Assembly: GCF_011303555.1 (NCBI RefSeq)
Contig: NZ_CP049868.1
Span: 2,790,001 to 2,854,000, forward strand
DNA: 64,000 nucleotides
DNA from: Pedobacter sp. HDW13
GTDB lineage: Bacteria > Bacteroidota > Bacteroidia > Sphingobacteriales > Sphingobacteriaceae
Reading direction: 5' to 3'
The notes under the pieces were generated by a model that was not told the DNA's origin, did not search any database, and saw only the letters and a list, made by a program, of their open reading frames with translations. Below are positions 16,783 to 25,935 of this stretch, piece after piece (the stretch's first letter is position 1; each line of letters starts with the position of its first letter). A program made the position numbers and the translations under genes.

Positions 16783-19700
16783 ATGTTAGGATTTTTAGCG
16801 AAGATTTTCGGAAGTAAATCAGAAAGAGATATAAAGCTTATTCAACCATTGGTTGTTAAAATAAACGAACACTACAGTAAACTTTCGGCACTTAGCCACG
16901 ATGAGTTACGTGGTAAAACCATAGAATTTAAAAGTAAGATTGCTGATTTCTTAACTGAAGTTGACAATAAAATTTCGGCCCTTAAGGCTGATGCAGAAAA
17001 CGAAGATTTAGATCTTCACGAAAAAACGGCCATTTACGATCAGGTTGATGCATTAGGTAAAGAACGTGATGCTGAATTGGAAAAAGTATTGTTAGAAATC
17101 CTTCCTGAAGCTTTCGCGGTCGTTAAAGAAACATCGCGTCGTTTAAGTGAAAACGATTATTTGGAGGTTACTGCAACTCAGTTTGACAGAGACTATGCTG
17201 CCAGAAGAAACAATGTTAAAATTGTTGGCGATAAAGCACAATGGGCCAATAAATGGGATGCCGCCGGAAACGAGGTAGCCTGGAACATGGTACACTATGA
17301 TGTACAGTTAATTGGTGGTATTGTATTGCACAGCGGTAAAATTGCCGAGATGGCTACAGGTGAGGGTAAAACCCTGGTAAGTACTTTGCCGGCTTACCTA
17401 AACGCACTTGCCGGACAAGGTGTACACATCGTAACCGTGAATGATTACCTGGCACGCAGGGATAGTGAGTGGAATGGCCCGTTATTCGAATTCCACGGTT
17501 TAAGTGTTGATTGTATTGATAAACATGAGCCAAACTCTGAAGAGAGAAGAAAGGCTTATGCAGCTGATATTACTTACGGAACCAACAATGAGTTTGGTTT
17601 CGATTACCTGCGTGACAATATGTCGCAAACACCAGATCAGTTGGTGCAGCGCAAATTGCACTTTGCAATGGTTGATGAGGTCGATTCGGTATTAATTGAT
17701 GATGCCCGTACCCCATTAATTATTTCAGGCCCGATTCCACATGGCGATCAGCATGAGTTTTATGAGCTAAAACCACGCATTGAGCGTTTGGTTAATGCAC
17801 AAAAAGCCTATGTTACCCAGGCTTTAAACGAGGCTAAAAAATTAATCAATGCTGGTAATACCGGTACCGAAGAAGGCGAAGGCGGTTTGGCTTTATTACG
17901 TGCTTATCGTGGTTTACCTAAAAATAAGGCTTTAATTAAGTTCTTAAGTGAGAGCGGTGTTCGTGGACTGTTGTTAAAAACAGAAAACTACTACATGGCC
18001 GATCAGTCTAAGAATATGCCTAAAGTAGATTCGGAATTGTTCTTCTACATTGATGAGAAAAACAACCAGGTAGAATTAACCGAAAAAGGTATTGAGTTAA
18101 TTACCCAATCGGGTGAAGACCCTCATTTCTTTGTATTACCTGATGTAGGTACTGAAGTGGCTGAGTTAGAAAAATCTGACCTTCCTTTAGAAGAAAAAGT
18201 GGTTACCAAAGATGCCTTGATGCGCGATTATTCTGTTAAGGCAGAGCGAATCCACTCAGTAAACCAGTTATTAAAAGCCTATACCTTATTCGAAATTGAT
18301 GTAGAATATATCATCGATGAGGGTAAAATTAAAATTGTTGATGAGCAGACCGGTCGTATTATGGATGGCCGCCGTTACTCTGATGGTTTACACCAGGCCA
18401 TTGAAGCAAAAGAAAATGTAAAGGTTGAAGATGCAACCCAAACTTACGCAACAGTAACCTTGCAAAACTATTTCCGTATGTACCACAAGCTTTGTGGTAT
18501 GACGGGTACTGCAACAACCGAAGCAGGTGAGTTCTGGTCAATCTACAAACTGGATGTGGTTGAGATTCCAACCAACAGAAATATTTCAAGACAAGATCAG
18601 CAGGATTACGTTTACCGTACAGTGCGCGAAAAATACAATGCTGTTGCCGACGAAATTGTAAAATTAACTGAAGCAGGCCGTCCGGTATTGGTAGGTACAA
18701 CTTCGGTTGAGATATCTGAGTTGTTAAGTCGCATGCTTAAACTTCGTGGTATTAAACACAATGTATTAAACGCTAAAATGCACCAGAAAGAGGCTGATAT
18801 CGTTGCCGAAGCTGGTCAGGCCGGAACCGTTACCATTGCTACCAACATGGCTGGTCGTGGTACCGATATTAAATTAGGCCCAGGCGTTAAAGATGCCGGT
18901 GGTTTAGCGATTGTAGGTACCGAGCGTCACGAGTCGCGTCGGGTAGACAGGCAGTTACGTGGTCGTGCTGGTCGTCAGGGTGATCCGGGTTCTTCTCAAT
19001 TCTTCGTTTCATTAGAAGATAATCTGATGCGTTTATTCGGTTCAGAAAGAATTTCGAGCATTATGGTGCGTATGGGTATCGAAGATGGTGAGGTGATCCA
19101 ACATTCTATGATTACCAAATCTATTGAGCGTGCCCAAAAGAAAGTAGAAGAAAACAACTTTGGTATCCGTAAACGTTTATTGGAGTATGATGATGTGATG
19201 AACTCGCAGCGTACCGTAATTTATGCTAAACGTAAAAATGCTTTGTTTGGCGAACGTTTAGATGTAGATATGAACAACATGGTGTTCGATGTTGCTGAAG
19301 ATATCGTTACCGAATACAAAACAGAAGCAAACTTTGAAGGCTTTAAGCTTGAAGTAATTAAAAACTTCTCTTTAGATACAGCGATTACCGAAAAAGAATT
19401 CTCATCTACAGCTATTTCACAGTTAACCGAGCGTTTGTTTGAAGAGGCTGAAGCATTTTATGCGCGTAAATCAGAAGCCATTATTCACCAGTCGTTACCA
19501 GTATTAACGCAGGTTTACGAAGAACGTGGTCAGCACATTGAGCAGATTGTGGTTCCGTTTACTGATGGTATCCGCGGTATTCAGGTAGCTGTTGATCTTA
19601 AAAAAGCAATCGATAATAAAGGAAAAGAAGTGGTTCGCTCATTTGAGAAAACCATTGTACTGGCTTTAATTGATGATAGCTGGAAAGAGCATTTACGCGA

Positions 19701-20085
19701 AATGGACGATTTGAAACAATCGGTTCAGAATGCAGTTTACGAACAAAAAGATCCATTGGTAATTTATAAAATGGAAGCTTTCAACTTGTTTAAAGATATG
19801 CTTAACGCAGTAAACAAAGAGGTGGTAAGTTTCTTATATAAAGGTGGTATTCCGGTTCAGCAAGAGCCAGATCAGGTGAGAGAAGCACCAGCTCCGGTAA
19901 AACAGCCTAAGCTGCAAACCACTAAACAGGAGTTTGGCAGGGAAGAACCTGGTATTGAGTTTGGCGATACGCGCGAAGCCGTTCCACAACAACCAATCCG
20001 TAAAGAAGCAACCATTGGCCGTAACGAGCCATGCCCATGCGGAAGCGGTAAAAAATACAAAAACTGCCACGGCGCTAATTTGTAG
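16783..20085 (+). CDS. secA: Preprotein translocase ATPase SecA
   Basis: SecA drives secretory proteins through SecYEG using ATP. At 1100 residues this is the long form usual in Bacteroidota. Walker A is MATGEGKT near residue 190; Walker B is [17 protein letters not shown] near 300. The second motor domain contains [13 protein letters not shown] near 687 and [14 protein letters not shown] near 725. Insertions around 350-400 ([11 protein letters not shown]) enlarge the nucleotide-binding part. The C-terminus has a SEC-C zinc motif [13 protein letters not shown] that binds SecB or the ribosome. Confidence 0.98.
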   Translation: MLGFLAKIFGSKSERDIKLIQPLVVKINEHYSKLSALSHDELRGKTIEFKSKIADFLTEVDNKISALKADAENEDLDLHEKTAIYDQVDALGKERDAELEKVLLEILPEAFAVVKETSRRLSENDYLEVTATQFDRDYAARRNNVKIVGDKAQWANKWDAAGNEVAWNMVHYDVQLIGGIVLHSGKIAEMATGEGKTLVSTLPAYLNALAGQGVHIVTVNDYLARRDSEWNGPLFEFHGLSVDCIDKHEPNSEERRKAYAADITYGTNNEFGFDYLRDNMSQTPDQLVQRKLHFAMVDEVDSVLIDDARTPLIISGPIPHGDQHEFYELKPRIERLVNAQKAYVTQALNEAKKLINAGNTGTEEGEGGLALLRAYRGLPKNKALIKFLSESGVRGLLLKTENYYMADQSKNMPKVDSELFFYIDEKNNQVELTEKGIELITQSGEDPHFFVLPDVGTEVAELEKSDLPLEEKVVTKDALMRDYSVKAERIHSVNQLLKAYTLFEIDVEYIIDEGKIKIVDEQTGRIMDGRRYSDGLHQAIEAKENVKVEDATQTYATVTLQNYFRMYHKLCGMTGTATTEAGEFWSIYKLDVVEIPTNRNISRQDQQDYVYRTVREKYNAVADEIVKLTEAGRPVLVGTTSVEISELLSRMLKLRGIKHNVLNAKMHQKEADIVAEAGQAGTVTIATNMAGRGTDIKLGPGVKDAGGLAIVGTERHESRRVDRQLRGRAGRQGDPGSSQFFVSLEDNLMRLFGSERISSIMVRMGIEDGEVIQHSMITKSIERAQKKVEENNFGIRKRLLEYDDVMNSQRTVIYAKRKNALFGERLDVDMNNMVFDVAEDIVTEYKTEANFEGFKLEVIKNFSLDTAITEKEFSSTAISQLTERLFEEAEAFYARKSEAIIHQSLPVLTQVYEERGQHIEQIVVPFTDGIRGIQVAVDLKKAIDNKGKEVVRSFEKTIVLALIDDSWKEHLREMDDLKQSVQNAVYEQKDPLVIYKMEAFNLFKDMLNAVNKEVVSFLYKGGIPVQQEPDQVREAPAPVKQPKLQTTKQEFGREEPGIEFGDTREAVPQQPIRKEATIGRNEPCPCGSGKKYKNCHGANL

Positions 20086-20105
20086 TTAGCACAATATAAT
20101 GCATT

Positions 20106-20137
20106 AAGCCCCGACATTTTTGTCGGGGCTTTTTTTA
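20106..20137 (+). terminator. secA terminator
   Basis: AAGCCCCGACA pairs with TGTCGGGGCTT around TTTT, followed by six more T. It starts 20 bases after the secA stop. Confidence 0.95.
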
Positions 20138-20309
20138 TAACTAAGTTTTTAAGTTTCAGGATTAGTTATATCTTTATCAAACAAACAGAGTCATTGATAA
20201 ACTGGTAGGCAGTTTATCTGTATGGCCATTAAAATGGAGCTGTAACCAAAAAAAACGGGGAGTAACCGAAAAGCCATAAGAGTAGGGACACATACACAAA
20301 CACACACAA

Positions 20310-20681
20310 ATGAAAAGAATCTTTAACATTGCCGCTGTTTCAGCGACACTGCTGCTATCTGGCTGCGCCACTGTTTTTACAGGGACAAAACAAACCGTTC
20401 AAATTAATTCTTCGCCACCTGCTGCCGATATTGAGGTAGATGGTGTTAAGGTGGGAGTAACCCCAATGGCAGTTCCCTTAAAAAAAGGCTTTACAGGTCA
20501 AACCCTAACGTTGAAACTAGATGGGTATGAAAGCAAAACTTTCCAGCCCCAAATTGCTTTCAATGCTGTATCTGTGGTGAACTTGTTGTTTATTCCTGGT
20601 TTTATTATAGATGCGGCAACAGGTTCGATGATGAAATACGATCCAAAGGTTTACGAGCATAAATTTGAACCTAAAAAATAA
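20310..20681 (+). CDS. PEGA domain lipoprotein
   Basis: The 123-residue lipoprotein has signal MKRIFNIAAVSATLLLSGC with lipobox LLSGC. A PEGA-type repeat follows: VQINSSPPAADIEVDGVKVGVTPMAVPLKKG and LTLKLDGYES. The end has a hydrophobic stretch (VVNLLFIPGFIIDAATG) that could sit in or on the membrane. PEGA domains are surface-layer or envelope modules of unknown ligand. It is a single gene with its own terminator. Confidence 0.8.
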   Translation: MKRIFNIAAVSATLLLSGCATVFTGTKQTVQINSSPPAADIEVDGVKVGVTPMAVPLKKGFTGQTLTLKLDGYESKTFQPQIAFNAVSVVNLLFIPGFIIDAATGSMMKYDPKVYEHKFEPKK

Positions 20682-20712
20682 ATTAATTTGATTCCATTAA
20701 TGGAAATAATTC

Positions 20713-20748
20713 GAAAAGCCAGATTTTGAAAAGAATCTGGCTTTTTTA
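20713..20748 (+). terminator. Terminator after the PEGA lipoprotein gene
   Basis: AAAAGCCAGATT pairs with AATCTGGCTTTT and is followed by more T. A second hairpin at 20792-20823 (GAATGCCG/CGGCATTC) follows before the next gene. Confidence 0.9.
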
Positions 20749-20865
20749 TAGTGCAATCACCCAAATAATTACCATTTGCACAACCCATAAAGAATGCCGA
20801 TTTTTGTAACAAATCCGGCATTCCTGTTTTTAAAACAATTTTCGTCTGCCTGATGTAATACCATC

Positions 20866-21309
20866 ATGAAAATATTTTATACGTTAATCTTCAGTTTGCT
20901 ACTATTTAAAACATCTTTTGCACAAAAGGGAGAGGTTATCGTAATCAAAGATCCCTTAATTGATAGTTTAATTGCAAAACGACTTGAAGTGTATAAAACT
21001 TCGGGCGAGGTAAAAACAGGTAAGCCCATTGTTTCTGCATACGGCTACCGGGTGCAGATCTTTTACGGATCAGACCGGCGGGAGGTTTTTAATGAACAGG
21101 CCAGGTTTAAAGGACTTTATCCTAAATTAAATACCTACCTCATTTATAAAGAACCTAATTATTATGTTCGTGTAGGCGATTTTAGGACCCGTCTCGAAGC
21201 CCAACGCTTAATTAACGAACTCAGACCAAGTTTCCCCACGCTGTTTATTTTCAGGGAAAAAATCAATGCCCCAAATTTAGATACCAATACAACTGATGAT
21301 CAAAAATAA
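20866..21309 (+). CDS. SPOR domain protein, periplasmic
   Basis: The 147-residue protein has a signal peptide (MKIFYTLIFSLLLFKTSFAQ) and a C-terminal SPOR-like domain: GYRVQIFYGSDRREVFNEQ through YYVRVGDFRTRLEAQRLINELR. SPOR domains bind denuded peptidoglycan at division sites. A free periplasmic SPOR protein of this size is common in the group. Its end overlaps the M20 gene start by 14 bases (21296-21309). Confidence 0.85.
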   Translation: MKIFYTLIFSLLLFKTSFAQKGEVIVIKDPLIDSLIAKRLEVYKTSGEVKTGKPIVSAYGYRVQIFYGSDRREVFNEQARFKGLYPKLNTYLIYKEPNYYVRVGDFRTRLEAQRLINELRPSFPTLFIFREKINAPNLDTNTTDDQK

Positions 21310-22479
21310 AGTACAAGAACTGGCCGCAAATATTTTTAACGATGTTGTAGGCTATCGTCAACATATACATGCCAACCCAGAATTATCTTTTAAAGAATTT
21401 GAAACCTCTTTATTTGTTAAGGATAAATTAAAAAAATGGGGCATCGAATATACCGATTGCGCCAATACCGGTGTAGTGGGTTTAATTAAAGGTAACCTGC
21501 CATCCGATCAGGTAATTGCATTACGTGCAGATATGGATGCCTTACCGATTCACGAAGCCAACGATAAGCCTTATGCCTCGAAAAACCCGGGGGTAATGCA
21601 TGCCTGTGGACACGATGTGCATACCTCTTCACTCTTAGGGACGGCTTGTATTTTAAACCAGCTGAAAGATGAGTTTGGCGGAACAATCAAATTGATTTTT
21701 CAACCGGCAGAAGAGTTGCTACCCGGAGGTGCAAGCATTATGATTAAAGAAGGTGTGCTCGAAAATCCGAAACCACATCACATCGTTGGTCAGCATGTTA
21801 TGCCGTTAATTGATGCTGGTAAAGTGGGTTTTCGTTCAGGTATCTACATGGCCTCAACCGATGAATTGTATGTTACTGTTACCGGAAAAGGTGGTCATGG
21901 TGCGCAGCCACACCAAAATATTGATCCGGTGGTAATTGCGTCACACATTATCATTGCTTTGCAGCAAATTGTTAGCCGTAATGCCGATCCGCGTATCCCT
22001 TCGGTTCTATCCTTCGGTAAAGTAACCGCAAGTGGCGCCACCAATATTATTCCCAACGAAGTAAAAATTGAGGGTACATTCAGAACGCTTGATGAAGATT
22101 GGAGAGCAGAAGCGCACAAGCGCATGAAAAAAATGGCTGAAGGAATTGCCGAAAGCATGGGGGAAGCTGCGATTTCGATATTCATAAAGGTTATCCTTTT
22201 TTAATCAATGAAGAAAAGCTAACGGCTAATGCGAGGGCTTTTGCAGAAGATTTCTTAGGCAAAGAAAACGTGATAGATTTGGATATCTGGATGGCTGCTG
22301 AAGATTTTTCTTTCTACTCGCAGGTAACAGATGCCTGTTTTTATCGTTTAGGAACAGGGAATGCTGCGAAAGATACACAGTACTCCGTGCATACACCACG
22401 ATTCGATATCGACGAAGATGCACTAAAAATCTCGACTGGCTTAATGGCCTACATTGCTTTAAAGCAATTGGGCAACTAG
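21296..22479 (+). pseudogene. M20 family amidohydrolase, split by a 1-base deletion in a G run
   Basis: This is an M20D-type amidohydrolase/aminoacylase (about 394 residues if intact). Metal-site motifs are ALRADMDALPI, VMHACGHDVHTSSLL and QPAEELLPGGASIM, with GGHGAQPHQNIDPV in the lid domain. The frame then breaks: after AESMG it runs into a false end at 22204, while the next frame continues GSCDFDIHKGYPFLINEEKL and goes on to MAAEDFSFYSQ and the stop at 22479. Inserting one G into the run of five at 22159-22163 restores everything. The last metal-binding Glu/Asp region lies beyond the break, so a truncated product would be dead. Confidence 0.9.
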
Positions 22480-22491
22480 AAGAGAGGTGAG

Positions 22492-22534
22492 ATGGATGAT
22501 GTAAGCTGAACAACTACATAATTACATCATCCAT
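22492..22534. repeat. Hairpin ATGGATGATGTAA/TTACATCATCCAT
   Basis: A perfect 13-base inverted repeat (22492-22504, 22522-22534) lies just after the M20 gene, with the words GAGGTGAGATGGATGATG nearby. There is no T-run. It belongs with the other palindromic intergenic elements of the window. Confidence 0.7.
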
Positions 22535-22569
22535 TTAAACAGGCATCGTTTTTGCCATTATGATAAAAT

Positions 22570-23511
22570 ATGAAGAGAATATTTTTAGTTCTAATACTCA
22601 GCTCGCTTTTTTATACTGGGTTTGCCCAGGAAATCCAACGGTTTAATCCTGATACCATTAAAACCATTACGCTCGATTCGACCGTAAACATCAAGGCCGA
22701 AAAGCTGAATATCGAAACTTTCATCAATAAGGTAATAAACGATACCTCATTTTATCAGTCGTTCAGGGATATGAAACGCTACAGTTTTATTGCCGAGAAC
22801 CGGATTTACAGTTACGATAAAAAGAACAAGGTTGATGGTAAGATTTATCGCAAAATAAAACACAATAACAGCGGACCGTATAAAATGGAATACCTGGTAA
22901 AGCAGGATACCGGTAAAATTTATAAGAAAAACGGTAAGTATCAGTTATATACCGTAGAAATGTTCGATTACATTTTTATGAATGCCTACAATACTGATTT
23001 TGTACCTAATGCTCCTGCAGCAGATGGAAAAGGTGGTACAAATGAAAGTTATAAAGATAAATTGAAAACGCTGATCTTTAATCCCGGTCGACCAGTTAAA
23101 GTCCCTTTTATTGGCAGTAAAACAGAGATTTTTACAGCCAATATGCGCCAGTATTACGATTATGCCTTTACCAGTGGTACTTATCTCGATTCTATTCCGG
23201 TTTACCGTTTTAAGGTTTCAGTTAAACCCGATTTAAGCAGCTGGACCAAAGATGGTGTGATGATTAAAGAGCTTGTAACCATTTTCGATAAACGTAATTT
23301 CAATATTCTTGGCCGTTATGTAGACATGAAGTATAGCAATATGCTTTTCGATTTTGATGTGCAAATGAATATTGAAATGGGTTATTTCGGGGATGATAAG
23401 TTACCGACCAAAATTACCTATCAGGGCAACTGGGACTATCCTTTCAAAAAGGAAGAACGCGCCAGTTTTTTAATTGTTCATAAAGATTACAAAATCGAAA
23501 AGGGCAAATAA
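22570..23511 (+). CDS. Secreted protein of unknown function
   Basis: The 313-residue product has a signal peptide (MKRIFLVLILSSLFYTGFAQ). The mature part is beta-rich with many aromatic and Asp/Lys residues (KRYSFIAENRIYSYDKKNKVDGKIYRKI, FTANMRQYYDYAFTSG). I do not recognise a named family, though its layout recalls outer-membrane-directed carrier proteins of the LolA type. It stands between the M20 and serine hydrolase genes on the same strand. Confidence 0.75.
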   Translation: MKRIFLVLILSSLFYTGFAQEIQRFNPDTIKTITLDSTVNIKAEKLNIETFINKVINDTSFYQSFRDMKRYSFIAENRIYSYDKKNKVDGKIYRKIKHNNSGPYKMEYLVKQDTGKIYKKNGKYQLYTVEMFDYIFMNAYNTDFVPNAPAADGKGGTNESYKDKLKTLIFNPGRPVKVPFIGSKTEIFTANMRQYYDYAFTSGTYLDSIPVYRFKVSVKPDLSSWTKDGVMIKELVTIFDKRNFNILGRYVDMKYSNMLFDFDVQMNIEMGYFGDDKLPTKITYQGNWDYPFKKEERASFLIVHKDYKIEKGK

Positions 23512-23570
23512 GGATGAATGATCGCCTGAAAGATTTATTATCTTTAAGCGGTTAATTTAAATCTCTATCC

Positions 23571-25136
23571 ATGCAATTACTCTCGCGTGCCAAACTGGTA
23601 CTGTTTTTATTTTTATTTGCTGTTAGTCAGCTCAATGCACAGGTTTTGACCTCGAAACAGATCGACAGCATTTCTGAAAAAACGTTAAGTGCTTTTAATG
23701 TTCCGGGTTTAGCCGTTGCGGTGGTTAAAGATGGGCAGGTAATCCATGTAAAAGGTTATGGTGTGCGCTCATTAAAAAACAATCAAAAGGTAGATGAAAA
23801 TACGCTGTTTGGCATAGCTTCAAATTCGAAGGCATTTACAACTGCAGCATTGGCTATATTAATTGATGAAAGGAAACTCTCCTGGGATACCAAAGTAACC
23901 GATATTATCCCGGAGTTTAAAATGTACGATCCTTACGTTACTGCCGAATTTAACATCCGTGATTTACTTTCACACCGGAGCGGTTTGGGTTTAGGTGCAG
24001 GCGATTTAATGATCTGGCCCGATTCTTCAACCGTGAGCAAGAAACAGATTATCCATAATTTACGCTATTTAAAACCTGTTTCTGGTTTCCGGAGCAAGTG
24101 GGATTACGATAATTTGCTTTACATCGTGGCCGGAGAAGTAATTGAACGGGTTTCGGGTAAAACTTACGAAGACTTTGTAGAAAGCCGGATTATGCAGCCA
24201 TTGGGGATGAGCAGAAGTGCTACTTCCTTTAACCGTTTAAAAGATAAATCGAACAGCATTGATGCCCATGCACCGGTGAACGGAAAAATTACTGCTATTC
24301 CGAAAGATTTTTCGGAAAACAGCAACGCCGCTGGAGGGATTAATACCAGTGTAAACGATTTGAGCAAATGGGTAATTACCCAGTTAAATGGCGGTAAGTA
24401 TGGCGAAAAGCTCGATAAAACCTTGTTTAGCAAACAAGCCCAAAACCAAATGTGGACCATGCATAGTGTTATCCCGGCTGGTAAAGGATCTTACAACAGG
24501 CATTTCTTTGGTTATGGCTTGGGTTGGTTTTTAAGTGATGAAAAAGGCTACCTGGTTGCCGAGCATACTGGTGGCTTAGCCGGAATGGTGAGCGAGGTAA
24601 CTTTAATTCCTGATCTTAAACTGGGAATTATCGTGCTAACCAATCAACAATCGGGCGGGGCATTTTATGCCATTACGCAAGCGATTAAAGATGGATATTT
24701 CGGTATTAGCGGAAAAGACCGGATTAAAGAACATGCTTCAAATGAGCAAGGTGAAAAGGATGAAGCTAAAAAGGTAACCGATAAAATATGGGCTGATATT
24801 GCTGCTGCCCAAAAAAATGCAGTAAATAAAGCTGACGAAAAAAAATATCTGGGTGTATATAACGATGTTTGGTTTGGTGACGTAACCATAAGCAACTTAA
24901 ACGGTAAGATGCATTTTCAGGCCAAAAACTCGCCCAAATTAAATGGTGATATGGTATTTTATAAAGGCAACACTTTTATTGTGAAGTGGTACGACAGGAG
25001 CTTGGATGCAGATGCTTTTGTAAACTTTAGCCTCGATAATGAAGGCAATCCGGTTGGTATTAAAATGGAACCCATTTCGCCATTAACCGATTTTAGCTTT
25101 GATTTTCAGGACCTCGACTTAAAAAAGAAACCATAA
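23571..25136 (+). CDS. Secreted serine hydrolase, beta-lactamase/PBP4-like, with C-terminal DUF3471
   Basis: The 521-residue protein has a signal peptide ending NAQ. The class C beta-lactamase-like domain carries SxxK in ASNSKAFT near residue 86, the YxN motif in WDYDNLLY near 180, and HTG in AEHTGGLAGM near 327. The last 110 residues look like DUF3471, a small beta domain common in such esterases. Members act as esterases or D-aminopeptidases rather than lactamases. TATCTTTA at 23539-23546 is a near-match -7 box. Confidence 0.9.
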   Translation: MQLLSRAKLVLFLFLFAVSQLNAQVLTSKQIDSISEKTLSAFNVPGLAVAVVKDGQVIHVKGYGVRSLKNNQKVDENTLFGIASNSKAFTTAALAILIDERKLSWDTKVTDIIPEFKMYDPYVTAEFNIRDLLSHRSGLGLGAGDLMIWPDSSTVSKKQIIHNLRYLKPVSGFRSKWDYDNLLYIVAGEVIERVSGKTYEDFVESRIMQPLGMSRSATSFNRLKDKSNSIDAHAPVNGKITAIPKDFSENSNAAGGINTSVNDLSKWVITQLNGGKYGEKLDKTLFSKQAQNQMWTMHSVIPAGKGSYNRHFFGYGLGWFLSDEKGYLVAEHTGGLAGMVSEVTLIPDLKLGIIVLTNQQSGGAFYAITQAIKDGYFGISGKDRIKEHASNEQGEKDEAKKVTDKIWADIAAAQKNAVNKADEKKYLGVYNDVWFGDVTISNLNGKMHFQAKNSPKLNGDMVFYKGNTFIVKWYDRSLDADAFVNFSLDNEGNPVGIKMEPISPLTDFSFDFQDLDLKKKP

Positions 25137-25154
25137 TTTAACGAATTAAAACAT

Positions 25155-25814
25155 ATGAAAACCCTGTTCAGAACCACTGTTTTACTTAGTATTTGCTTAA
25201 TTGCTTTAACCTCAATGACATTTAAACCCAAACGCATCATCTTTTTTGGCGATTCTATTACCCAGCAAGGTGTATCCAAAAATGGTTATGTAACCTTAAT
25301 CAAAAAATCGCTCGATTCTACCAAGTATGACATTATTGGCGCAGGGATTGGCGGCAATAAAGTGTACGATTTATACCTGCGTTTGGAAGATGATGTATTG
25401 AATAAAAAACCTGATCTGGTGGTAATTTATGTAGGTATTAACGACGTGTGGCACAAACAATCCTCTCATACTGGCACCGATTACGACAAATATTTAAAAT
25501 TTTATCAGGCTTTAATTAATAAAATTCAAGGTGTAGGCAGTAAAGTTGTATTGGTTACTCCATCAGTTGTTGGCGAGAAAAAAGACGGTACCAACGAGCT
25601 AGATGCAGATTTGAATAAATATGCCGCCGGAATCAGAGCCTTAGCTGCCAAAAATAATCTGCCAGTGTGCGATTTGAGAAAAGTTTTTGCTGATTATGAA
25701 GTACAAAATAATCCTGAAGATAAAGAAAAAGGAATTTTAACCGTTGATAGGGTACACCTGAACGAAACCGGTAACAAGTTGGTTGCCGATCAGTTATTGC
25801 CTTTGGTTAAATAG
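25155..25814 (+). CDS. SGNH/GDSL family hydrolase, exported
   Basis: The 219-residue protein has an N-terminal signal or anchor (residues 1-25). All four SGNH blocks are present: IIFFGDSITQQG (Ser), GIGGNKVYDL (Gly), YVGINDVWHK (Asn) and VDRVHLNETG (Asp/His). It should hydrolyse esters, probably removing acetyl groups from glycans or lipids. It follows the serine hydrolase gene by 18 bases, so they may be one transcript. Confidence 0.9.
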   Translation: MKTLFRTTVLLSICLIALTSMTFKPKRIIFFGDSITQQGVSKNGYVTLIKKSLDSTKYDIIGAGIGGNKVYDLYLRLEDDVLNKKPDLVVIYVGINDVWHKQSSHTGTDYDKYLKFYQALINKIQGVGSKVVLVTPSVVGEKKDGTNELDADLNKYAAGIRALAAKNNLPVCDLRKVFADYEVQNNPEDKEKGILTVDRVHLNETGNKLVADQLLPLVK

Positions 25815-25819
25815 ATTTT

Positions 25820-25911
25820 TTAACCGCAGCGTTCGCAAAGTATTTCGCAAAGCACACAAAGAAATTTTCTCTGTGTGCTTTGTGTTTTTTCTCTGTTATC
25901 TTTGTGGTTAA
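25820..25911. repeat. Palindromic word-repeat element AACCGC...GCAAAG, carrying a promoter box
   Basis: CAAAGCACACA (25848-25858) pairs perfectly with TGTGTGCTTTG (25872-25882), and TTAACC (25820-25825) pairs with GGTTAA (25906-25911). The arms are built from the words CGCAAAG and CTTTGTG. A half copy of the same type (TTTTAACCGCAAAG...GCAAAG) lies at 52756-52788. Confidence 0.75.
25897..25904 (+). promoter_or_regulatory. Probable -7 promoter box of dnaG
   Basis: TATCTTTG matches TAnnTTTG exactly, 31 bases before the dnaG ATG. It lies inside the right arm of the palindromic element. Confidence 0.55.
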
Positions 25912-25935
25912 AGAAGAGGAAAGCTCAAGGCGTAT

